Assembly: GCA_946481035.1 (NCBI GenBank)
Contig: CAMLNK010000333.1
Span: forward strand, 1 to 5,586
Direction: 5' to 3'
Source: an uncultured Dyadobacter sp.
GTDB taxonomy: Bacteria; Bacteroidota; Bacteroidia; Cytophagales; Spirosomataceae
DNA: 5,586 bases
This document shows positions 1 through 5,099 of the stretch, piece after piece. The notes beneath the pieces are model-generated. The model saw only the letters and a list, made by a program, of their open reading frames with translations. It was not told the origin of the DNA and did not search any database. Numbering within the stretch: the first letter of the stretch is position 1; every line of letters begins with the position of its first letter. The translations under genes were made by a program, and so were the position numbers.

Positions 1-926
1 ACGTCACAAATCGCCAAAAGTTGATTGAATAAACTCATCCCTGTCAGGTTGCCGGTAAAAGCACATTCTTTGATTGATTCATTAGCGACCAGGATTTCTA
101 TCCCATATGCTTTTGATATTGCGGTAAATACGTCTTCTGCGGGTATTTCCTCAAAGTGGAAATCGGGAGCGGCTTTCGATGCTGCAACCAGCTCGGGATT
201 GTCGACAATGTAGGAAGTGATGGTCTTGGCCACAGCGTCGTAAATGGCCTTTTGGTTGGGCGTTACCACAACGCCGTCCAGCTTACTATGATCATTTTTG
301 TTGGTGGTGTAAACTGAGACGCTGCCCGTTTTAACAATCACTTCGATCGTCCGGTTATTGGGTTGTGGTTTAATGCGAAAGCTGGTGCCCAATACTTCCG
401 TAGCCAGTTCGCCGCTATGGATCAGGAAAGGCTTCTGTGTGTTCCTTTTCACATTGAAGAACGCTTCTCCCGAAAGAAATACGGTCCTATTCTTTTTACC
501 GTAATCTGCATCAATGACAATACTGGCATTCTTTTCGAGAATAACAGTCGTGCCATCCGGCAGTATAGTCAGTTGGCGGGAAGGTGCCGCATTTGTGGTC
601 TCAATACCATGGACCAGTGCCGGTTTGTCCTGGTTAGAAGTTACATAGAAATAGGAAAACACGGCGATCAGTACGCTTGCAGCGAGCCCGGTCCATAAAC
701 TGGCCCTTTGCCACAGCGGCTTTGCTGCGGTCGGGAGACCCGTGTGGCTGGCAATCCGGTGCCAAAGCCTCCTGGATGTTTGCTGGTACTCCGTCTCATC
801 CTGAAAAATATCATAATCGGCATCGGAATGGAATTGAGCCCACTTTTCAAGCAATTTTTGCTCGTCCGTGGTCATTTTGTCTGAAAGATATTTTTCCGAC
901 AGTTTGTCGAATTCTCCTTTGGTCAT
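1..926 (-). CDS. FecR-like anti-sigma factor, 3' end cut by window edge
   Basis: This is an inner-membrane anti-sigma factor of the FecR family. Such proteins hold an ECF sigma factor in the cytoplasm and read a signal from the periplasmic STN domain of a TonB-dependent transporter. I translated 308 codons from the ATG at 926-924, with no stop before the edge. The cytoplasmic N-terminus (1-75) has the usual helical region with LLEKWAQF at 25-32. One membrane segment follows at about 77-95 (LWTGLAASVLIAVFSYFYV). The periplasmic FecR domain spans about 118-205, with LPDGTTVIL, FLSGEAFFNV and EVLGTSFRI. VTPNQKAIYD at 221-230 matches the P-x-Q element after the domain. The stretch from about 256 (FHFEEIPAEDVFTAI) begins the C-terminal DUF4974/STN-like domain, which is incomplete. 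Family members are usually about 320-360 aa, so roughly 20-45 residues are missing. The ATG lies 6 bases after the sigma stop with no clear Shine-Dalgarno, so it is probably co-transcribed and translationally coupled. The family call is firm; the cognate transporter is not in view. Confidence 0.93.
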   Translation of the reverse strand, partial: MTKGEFDKLSEKYLSDKMTTDEQKLLEKWAQFHSDADYDIFQDETEYQQTSRRLWHRIASHTGLPTAAKPLWQRASLWTGLAASVLIAVFSYFYVTSNQDKPALVHGIETTNAAPSRQLTILPDGTTVILEKNASIVIDADYGKKNRTVFLSGEAFFNVKRNTQKPFLIHSGELATEVLGTSFRIKPQPNNRTIEVIVKTGSVSVYTTNKNDHSKLDGVVVTPNQKAIYDAVAKTITSYIVDNPELVAASKAAPDFHFEEIPAEDVFTAISKAYGIEILVANESIKECAFTGNLTGMSLFNQLLAICD

Positions 927-932
927 GGCTTG

Positions 933-1490
933 TCAATTTTGAGAGGTGAAGTCTTTTAGTTGCTCGCGAAGCAATTTCACAGACTTAGTAATATGGTATT
1001 CCACGGCCTTGTCGGTCAGATGCATCTGTTGGGCGATTTTCTTGACAGGCAGGTTGTCTATCTTACTAAGCCGGAATATGGCGGCGGTTTTCTCCGGCAG
1101 TTTTTTCAATGCGTTTTCCATGGCATTGTCCAGGTCCTGCGGAGACATGATTTTTTCAGCTTCCACACTATCAAGAATCTCATTAATAAGCTTGTGTTCA
1201 AAATATTTCCGCAGGTCGATTTTGGATTTAATGCATTTGTTGGAAAGATTACGCGCAGCAACGAAGAGGTAGACCTTCAAGTTTTGAATGTTCGATTTCT
1301 CCCGGTTCTGCCACAAGCTGGTCATCAGATCATGAACGACTTCTTCACAGTCTTCTTTGGAACCCACTAGTTGAAAAGCGAATCCAAGTAGTTTTCGACA
1401 ATACCTGTGATATATTGCCTCAAATGCTTTCGGGTCATGGGTTGCCATCAGGCCCAGTAATGATTCGTCCGGCAAATCTTGATAGTTCAT
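933..1490 (-). CDS. ECF RNA polymerase sigma factor (Bacteroides FecI-like family)
   Basis: This 185-aa sigma-70 factor of the extracytoplasmic-function type would direct RNA polymerase to a small regulon, typically a susC/susD-type transporter locus. Region 2 lies at about 15-83: DPKAFEAIYHRYCRKLLGFA, then EDCEEVVHDLMTSLWQNR and YLFVAARNLSNK, the usual core-binding and -10-recognition segment. Region 4 lies at about 123-178: ALKKLPEKTAAIFRLSKID, then the helix-turn-helix VKKIAQQMHLTDKAVEYHI. There is a linker but no region 3. I chose the ATG at 1490-1488 because MNYQDLPDESLLGLMATHD matches the normal N-terminus of the family. The frame stays open 47 codons further up, to a start at 1631, but that part is lysine-rich, runs through A-tracts and matches nothing in the family. 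FecR follows after 6 bases. No Bacteroidota-type TAnnTTTG box is visible upstream, so the promoter is unknown. Confidence 0.93.
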   Translation of the reverse strand: MNYQDLPDESLLGLMATHDPKAFEAIYHRYCRKLLGFAFQLVGSKEDCEEVVHDLMTSLWQNREKSNIQNLKVYLFVAARNLSNKCIKSKIDLRKYFEHKLINEILDSVEAEKIMSPQDLDNAMENALKKLPEKTAAIFRLSKIDNLPVKKIAQQMHLTDKAVEYHITKSVKLLREQLKDFTSQN

Positions 1491-1508
1491 CTGCTTAATG
1501 CTGATTTT

Positions 1509-1542
1509 TCTTAGGGTTCCGGTTTTTTGATAATCCCTAAAA
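1509..1542 (-). promoter_or_regulatory. Hairpin and A-tracts in the sigma-factor leader
   Basis: TTAGGG at 1511-1516 and CCCTAA at 1535-1540 form an inverted repeat around an 18-nt spacer. In minus-strand RNA the stem extends through a G-U wobble (1510/1541) and an A-U pair (1509/1542) to 8 bp. In plus-strand RNA the wobble would be a C-A mismatch, so the structure fits the sigma-factor transcript better. It ends about 18 nt before the sigma ATG. Just upstream, at 1543-1561, the minus strand carries two A-tracts. Whether this is a leader structure controlling the sigma gene or chance is not known. Confidence 0.3.
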
Positions 1543-1630
1543 CTTTTTTGATTTTTTTTTGTCGCATTCCGTGATTTTGCCTTAAGGGCCTCTAATGCCA
1601 CTTTTGCCCGATTTTCATGGCGGTCGTACA

Positions 1631-1675
1631 CGGTACGTGTCCCATGCGCACACGCTTGCAGCGGCCGACGTACCG
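1631..1675. repeat. 8-bp inverted repeat, 29-nt spacer
   Basis: CGGTACGT at 1631-1638 is the exact reverse complement of ACGTACCG at 1668-1675. The left arm overlaps a smaller inverted repeat, ACACG-GTA-CGTGT (1628-1640). It lies about 140 bases upstream of the sigma ATG. It could be a binding site or a weak cruciform/hairpin. No T-tract follows, so it is not a typical terminator. Confidence 0.3.
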
Positions 1676-1811
1676 CGGGAAGGGATGCTATATTCTGATT
1701 GTGTGGCTATAAAGTGGTCGGATTACGGCAGTTGTGCGGAAGGCATCGCCGGATGACAAATTCAGGCAAGCCCTTTTCCGGCAATATTATGGATGACCCA
1801 TAGGCCGGGGT

Positions 1812-1976
1812 ATGAACTGGTTCGGAGGAGACGTGCACTCCAAAACTTTCCATTTGTACGCCCCAAAAGAACGTATATTGATATACGCTAGGCGGATTGA
1901 ACGGTCAAATCAGCTTTTTGAAGATTGTACTGTGAATTTAGGAGGCATCACGGAGAGTGGCATAGAAAATAATTGA
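1812..1976 (+). CDS. Possible small hypothetical ORF (54 aa)
   Basis: An ATG at 1812-1814 opens a 54-codon frame ending in TGA at 1974-1976. It begins MNWFGGDVHSKTFHLYAPKE and ends GGITESGIENN. The residue mix is protein-like, with few low-complexity runs. I recognise no family, signal peptide or membrane segment. An in-frame TGA at 1794-1796 rules out a longer version from upstream. There is no Shine-Dalgarno or clear promoter, and the nearest gene downstream is about 400 bases away. A 16-bp palindrome lies inside the frame, which is more typical of non-coding control DNA. It may simply be a chance frame. Confidence 0.2.
   Translation: MNWFGGDVHSKTFHLYAPKERILIYARRIERSNQLFEDCTVNLGGITESGIENN
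1872..1887. promoter_or_regulatory. Operator-like palindrome
   Basis: CGTATAT-TG-ATATACG is an inverted repeat with two perfect 7-bp arms and a 2-bp centre, the size and symmetry of a binding site for a dimeric regulator. It stands alone in the divergent intergenic region, about 380 bases upstream of the sigma ATG and 500 bases upstream of the plus-strand small gene. No second copy was seen in the window. Confidence 0.3.
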
Positions 1977-2190
1977 AACTGGATTTGAAATTCGTTGTTT
2001 GTGGCTTCAACGATTTTAGTGAACTATAAGATTAATTCTACTTTTAGTGCTTGTCTTTCTGGATTCCGACTGCTTGAAAAACGCTGAGAATTTTGCTTTT
2101 TCCTATTTCCTGAAATGCTATCAAAGGAATGCTACTCAAGTTGGAACAATCGTTGATGGTTTTCTAAACTTATTCAAATCGGAATTGTAT

Positions 2191-2229
2191 TTTTTTGGGT
2201 AGTGCTGACAGCGATTGCCGGTACATTTG
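2191..2229 (+). promoter_or_regulatory. Putative Bacteroidota-type promoter
   Basis: TACATTTG at 2222-2229 matches the Bacteroidota -7 consensus TAnnTTTG exactly. A T-run ending in TTG (2191-2197) could be the -33 element, but the spacing of 24 bases is longer than the usual range of about 17-23. Transcription would start a few bases after 2229, ahead of the 28-codon ORF at 2272, the 92-aa gene at 2372 and the regulator at 2715. It is the only plausible promoter I found for these plus-strand genes. Confidence 0.35.
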
Positions 2230-2271
2230 CATGGCCCGGATACTCTTCGTCGCTCATGAACGAGCAGGGAA

Positions 2272-2358
2272 ATGTCCATTCCCACTCTTGCCTGTGATAG
2301 TGATGATTGGACTGAATGGATGGTGCAGCGGGAAGAGTATCTCAAATGTATCCGATGA
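2272..2358 (+). CDS. Possible 28-aa leader ORF or broken gene start
   Basis: An ATG at 2272-2274 opens a 28-codon frame (MSIPTLACDSDDWTEWMVQR, then EEYLKCIR) ending in TGA at 2356-2358. A purine-rich AGCAGGGAA stands just before the ATG, a better ribosome-binding candidate than most genes here have. Its stop is 13 bases before the ATG of the 92-aa gene. The peptide, with two Trp and a charged helical stretch, looks more like real protein than random translation. It could be a leader peptide, a separate small protein, or the original N-terminus of the next gene, now in a different frame. No family is recognised. Confidence 0.25.
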   Translation: MSIPTLACDSDDWTEWMVQREEYLKCIR

Positions 2359-2371
2359 CATAGCTGAAATT

Positions 2372-2650
2372 ATGGAGTTGAACCAGCAACAAAAACAGGC
2401 ACTGAGAAGTCTGGAATCTGCTTTTAAGCAATGTGCATTGGCCGATATCCAATTCTGTGGGATGGACGGAGCCCTTTACTACGCCTCCGGGCAGTGCCTG
2501 GAAGTATATGCTAATATTGAATTACCTGGCAGCGTTTTTGGTGCTTACCACGCCGTCGCGCGAGCTCAATACATTGCCCATGAGCACTCGGAGCAGTGGG
2601 CCGGAACGGTAAGGGACAGCGATACTTACAAGGGATCCGGAGGTTGGTAG
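2372..2650 (+). CDS. Hypothetical protein (92 aa)
   Basis: I do not recognise this protein. The preferred start, ATG 2372-2374, gives 92 residues beginning MELNQQQKQALRSLESAFKQ. The first 25 or so residues look like an amphipathic helix. A mixed alpha/beta stretch follows (DIQFCGMDGALYYASG at about 25-40, then CLEVYANIELPGSVFG). A polar C-terminus ends in TYKGSGGW. Three Cys residues (21, 29, 42) are present, but there is no signal peptide or membrane segment, so it is probably cytoplasmic. The frame is open further up, to a TTG at 2195 and ATGs at 2231 and 2303, but that extension reads poorly as protein. No Shine-Dalgarno precedes the start. The LuxR-type regulator begins 64 bases downstream on the same strand, so the two may share a transcript. 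It may be a real small gene or the 3' part of a frameshifted one. Confidence 0.5.
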   Translation: MELNQQQKQALRSLESAFKQCALADIQFCGMDGALYYASGQCLEVYANIELPGSVFGAYHAVARAQYIAHEHSEQWAGTVRDSDTYKGSGGW

Positions 2651-2666
2651 GGCACTTGTGGATCGC

Positions 2667-2675
2667 AGGAGGTGA
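2667..2675 (+). promoter_or_regulatory. Shine-Dalgarno-like sequence without a nearby start
   Basis: AGGAGGTGA is a full-strength match to the anti-Shine-Dalgarno sequence. It lies 39 bases before the regulator ATG at 2715, far beyond the normal 5-10-base spacing, and no ATG, GTG or TTG opens a frame at the right distance. In the regulator frame a TAA at 2697-2699 blocks any upstream start. It is probably fortuitous, or the relic of a lost start. Confidence 0.2.
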
Positions 2676-2714
2676 AAATCGAAACGTCGTAATAACTAAG
2701 TTCTCAAAGTTGAA

Positions 2715-3365
2715 ATGGAAACTATTTTAGTCATTGATGGTCAACCGAAGTCCCGGCGAAACTTCGTGCACTTTCTTCTGAAACGGCTTCCCGAAATGAA
2801 ACTGGTATTGGTTGATGATCAGAAGGATCTCGACAGTCTGGAAGGGATACCCGTGTTTGATGTGATCGTTATTTGTCCCGGCGCAGCGTCCGATTTATAC
2901 AATACGCTTCGCTTAATCGGTAATGCCGAAAGGGCGTTTCCAAAGGTTCCGGTCATGATCTATGACGACCATTCAGATGTGGAGGATATCCCGCTTTTTT
3001 TTCAGACCGGAGTGTGGGGATTTGTCTCAAAGACCGAAAGACCTGACGAGGTGGCTGCATGTGTCACCAGCCTGTTGAACGGAAAGAAGTATATCTCCGA
3101 GCAGACCCAAAGGCTGTTGTTTGGAGGAACAGGTAACGCCGGAAAATCCGAAGAGTGCTGTTCGCGGGTGCTTAAGATTTTGTCGCCGCGTCAATTTGAA
3201 ATAGCACAACTTCTGTGTCAGGCATTTCGAATAGGTGACATTGCCCGCAAATTATCCATTAACTCTTCAACCGTTAGCAACACCCGGACTTTGATATTCC
3301 GGAGGATGGGCGTAAAATCGATCGCCGAACTGAGACGCGTTATGAACGCGGAGCTGCCGACCTGA
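2715..3365 (+). CDS. LuxR/NarL-type regulator with degenerate receiver domain
   Basis: This 216-aa protein has the two-domain layout and length of a NarL-family response regulator: a receiver-like domain at about 3-125, a linker at about 126-152, and a LuxR-type helix-turn-helix at about 155-212. In the latter, LSPRQFEIAQLLCQ, IGDIARKLSINSSTVSNTRT and IFRRMGVKSIAELRRVM fit the DNA-binding and dimerisation helices. The receiver lacks the phosphorylation site. The beta-3 segment reads FDVIVICPG, putting Cys54 where the acceptor Asp should be. The acidic pair is Asp8-Gly9 instead of Asp-Asp, and the switch Thr/Ser aligns with Asp84. Lys106 (GFVSKTE) is kept. It is therefore probably an orphan regulator not controlled by a histidine kinase. 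No kinase gene is nearby. The start is fixed by an in-frame TAA at 2697-2699. It may be co-transcribed with the 92-aa gene; its targets are unknown. Confidence 0.88.
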   Translation: METILVIDGQPKSRRNFVHFLLKRLPEMKLVLVDDQKDLDSLEGIPVFDVIVICPGAASDLYNTLRLIGNAERAFPKVPVMIYDDHSDVEDIPLFFQTGVWGFVSKTERPDEVAACVTSLLNGKKYISEQTQRLLFGGTGNAGKSEECCSRVLKILSPRQFEIAQLLCQAFRIGDIARKLSINSSTVSNTRTLIFRRMGVKSIAELRRVMNAELPT

Positions 3366-3484
3366 GGTAACTCAAAAGCGCTTCTAATATTCCGGCAGCC
3401 CGCATCCGTCGCCGAATGGGAACAATACGTGCTCTGCCTGGATGATGCCAGCGTGGAGAATGGCTGAGCATCTCACAGGTTTCC
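3366..3484. terminator. Convergent intergenic region with two hairpins
   Basis: The regulator and the sulfatase end facing each other here. Two imperfect stems are visible. ATTC(C)GGC at 3389-3396 pairs with GCCGAAT at 3411-3417 (7 bp, one bulge). GATGCCAGC at 3444-3452 pairs with GCTG(A)GCATC at 3463-3472 (9 bp, one bulge, 10-nt loop). Neither is followed by a T-run on either strand, so they are not classic Rho-independent terminators, though they could help stop or protect transcripts from both sides. Confidence 0.3.
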
Positions 3485-5068
3485 TCACTTTGCCAAAGCG
3501 TCAGCCGGCCAGCGTACCGCTTTGCCGCTTCGTTTAAATGTAGGCATTTGAGCGTCCCAATTCTTTAATTGCGCGGTTAGCAAGGTAGCAAGCTCTTTCA
3601 ACTTCTGAGGATAGCTTCGGGAAACGTCGATGGTTTCGCCGATGTCGCTTTTGAGATTATACAATTCCAGCGATTCCGTCCGGTGCTGGTAGACCAATTT
3701 CCAATCCCCTTTTCGTAGCGCACTGGCCCACGAAATGGCGGGGCCTTCCTGTGGTATCCATCGGTTTGGATGGTGCCAAACCAGCGCACGGGTAGAGTCG
3801 ATCCATGCGGGATTTTTCAGAACAGGGGCGAAAGAACGGCCGTCCAGCGGTTGGACGAGCGGAGGGTTGCGCGATCCGGCCAATTCCAGGATGGTTGGGA
3901 AAAAATCTTCGATTGTCACGTATTGATGGGCTATTTTGGCCGGCTTCACTACCTGCGGCCAGCGCACCAGCATCGGAACGCGGATACCTCCTTCGTAGAC
4001 GGAACCCTTCCCTGCGCGCAAGGGAAGATTATGACTGTAAGCAGGCGCAGTCCGGGGGGGCGAGGTGCTGAGGCCGCCATTGTCGGACATAAAGATGACA
4101 ATGGTGTTGCGGGTAAGCTTTTGATCGTCCAGAAACTTCAACAGATCGCCCAGGCTTTTATCCATGCCTTCTATAAGTGAAGCATAGTTGGCCTCCACGC
4201 TGTCCAGTCCGGTTTTCAGGTATTTGTCGACAAATCGTTTGTCTGCCATGATGGGCGTATGGATGGCGTAGTGCGCCATGTAAAGGAAGAACGGTTGTTT
4301 GACAGCGACCGGCTTTTGCACGGCTTTTATTGCTTCCAGTGTAAGGGCCTCGCTGAGGAATGTGTCCGAACCATGATAAGCTTCCAGCCCGGGCACGGCG
4401 TTTCGGTTCGGTTTACCTTTCACGGGCCGGTCGTAGTTGTCTTCACCCCGGTAACTGGCAGGATGGCCAATTTCATTTCCGGCAATGTTGATGTCGAAAC
4501 CCAGGTTCTTAGGGTCGGAGCCGGGCGTCCCGGCGGAGCCGAAATGTGCCTTGCCGCAATGAATCGTGTAGTAACCCGATTCCCGCAGCAGCGCAGGTAA
4601 GGGAGTGGCATGGATCGTATGTTCAATCCCGGGCACCGGACTCATGCCGTTGATGTTCCAGGCTACATGGTTCAGTGTGGTATCCGGGTAGTCCGTATTG
4701 GTGTTTTTGTTTGGTGATGTCCAATGCGTTACGCGCGAGTGGGTCGCATTCATACCTGTCATTAACGCGACACGCGTGGGTGTGCAAACGGGCATAGCGT
4801 AAGCATTGGTAAATTTCACCCCTTCACGGGCCAGGCGTTCCATATTTGGCGTGTGGTACCGGCGGTTAAAAGGTGTCATTTTTGTCCAAAAAGGCACGGA
4901 AGTGTCTTGCCAGCCCATATCATCGACCATAAATACAATGATGTTGGGTTTGGAGGCCTGCCCGAAGACGGCCTCCAAACCCAACATCAGCAAACATCCA
5001 ACCAACCCGAACGATTTGATTAAACGGCTCATCATTTTCAATGCATTATTTTGATTTGAATGCTTCAT
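3485..5068 (-). CDS. Exported S1-type sulfatase (arylsulfatase family)
   Basis: This 527-aa hydrolase of the alkaline phosphatase superfamily (sulfatase family S1) cleaves sulfate esters, probably on a glycan, outside the cytoplasm. The active-site motif CTPTR (95-99, followed by VALMTG) matches C-x-P-x-R, so Cys95 should be converted to formylglycine by a maturase, not encoded here. Calcium ligands are VDD (Asp49-Asp50) near the start and SDN (Asp329-Asn330). Further conserved sites are GKAHFG (Lys173, His175), HYAIHTP (His270) and the RAGKGSVYEGGIRVP block (Lys354). WASALRKGDWKLVY and LELYNLKSDIGE are typical of the C-terminal subdomain. A hydrophobic segment at about 18-35 ending near VFGQA is a signal peptide. 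LVGC at 22-25 resembles a lipobox but lies too early in the hydrophobic stretch. Met12 or Met13 would give a more standard signal peptide. The start is 31 bases after the SusD stop, so the two are probably one operon. A perfect 20-bp inverted repeat spans codons 27-44. The substrate cannot be read from the sequence. Confidence 0.95.
   Translation of the reverse strand: MKHSNQNNALKMMSRLIKSFGLVGCLLMLGLEAVFGQASKPNIIVFMVDDMGWQDTSVPFWTKMTPFNRRYHTPNMERLAREGVKFTNAYAMPVCTPTRVALMTGMNATHSRVTHWTSPNKNTNTDYPDTTLNHVAWNINGMSPVPGIEHTIHATPLPALLRESGYYTIHCGKAHFGSAGTPGSDPKNLGFDINIAGNEIGHPASYRGEDNYDRPVKGKPNRNAVPGLEAYHGSDTFLSEALTLEAIKAVQKPVAVKQPFFLYMAHYAIHTPIMADKRFVDKYLKTGLDSVEANYASLIEGMDKSLGDLLKFLDDQKLTRNTIVIFMSDNGGLSTSPPRTAPAYSHNLPLRAGKGSVYEGGIRVPMLVRWPQVVKPAKIAHQYVTIEDFFPTILELAGSRNPPLVQPLDGRSFAPVLKNPAWIDSTRALVWHHPNRWIPQEGPAISWASALRKGDWKLVYQHRTESLELYNLKSDIGETIDVSRSYPQKLKELATLLTAQLKNWDAQMPTFKRSGKAVRWPADALAK
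4939..4989. repeat. Perfect 20-bp inverted repeat, 11-nt loop, inside sulfatase gene
   Basis: The arms at 4939-4958 and 4970-4989 are exact reverse complements. Each contains GGGTTTGGAGGCC or its complement, and the loop is 4959-4969. In the sulfatase mRNA this is nucleotides 80-130 of the coding sequence, covering the end of the signal peptide and the first strand of the mature enzyme. One arm encodes MLGLEA (28-33) and the other ASKPNI (38-43). The stem would be very stable in RNA or as a DNA cruciform. No T-run follows it on either strand. Confidence 0.9.
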
Positions 5069-5099
5069 TGTGCTGCGTTTGGGTTGGTTGTTTCAAAAA

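Larger units (their letters stand above)
1491..2371. other. Long intergenic region, no convincing gene
   Basis: This stretch of roughly 880 bases separates the divergent sigma gene and the plus-strand cassette. Its left part (about 1600-1850) is visibly G+C-rich and its right part (about 1960-2200) is A+T-rich, which suggests a patchwork origin. Apart from the short elements listed separately, I see only minor repeats. TCGTTG/CAACGA at 1992-1997 and 2008-2013 could form a 6-bp stem, and AATGCTA is repeated at 2114-2120 and 2129-2135. No tRNA, transposase remnant or long coding frame is visible on either strand. The ORF of 69 codons at 2136-2345 on the minus strand has no protein-like features. 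Confidence 0.6.

Noticed and set aside
363..698. Plus-strand ORF of 111 codons opposite the anti-sigma gene
   Set aside because: The minus strand encodes a clear FecR domain across it; the plus-strand frame is a shadow.
960..1370. Plus-strand ORF of 136 codons opposite the sigma gene
   Set aside because: It is antisense to a well-supported conserved gene and its translation shows no recognisable domain.
1491..1631. N-terminal extension of the sigma factor to a start at 1631
   Set aside because: The 47 extra residues are lysine-rich, come partly from A-tracts and have no counterpart in the family; the internal ATG at 1490 gives a standard N-terminus.
2195..2371. Extension of the 92-aa protein to a TTG at 2195
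   Set aside because: It begins at a TTG upstream of the likely promoter, and most of the added residues are low-quality as protein. A partial extension near VSDDIAEI is discussed as a frameshift possibility.
3770..4180. Plus-strand ORF of 136 codons opposite the sulfatase
   Set aside because: It is antisense to the conserved sulfatase core and has no family features.
4259..4600. Plus-strand ORF of 113 codons opposite the sulfatase
   Set aside because: Shadow frame; the minus strand carries the conserved protein.
4939..4989. The inverted repeat as a Rho-independent terminator
   Set aside because: It lies inside the coding region and is not followed by a T-run on either strand.
4984..5068. 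Sulfatase as a lipoprotein (LVGC at residues 22-25)
   Set aside because: The Cys lies in the middle of the hydrophobic segment, which continues to about residue 35, and a Lys interrupts the stretch before it; a cleaved signal peptide near VFGQA fits better.
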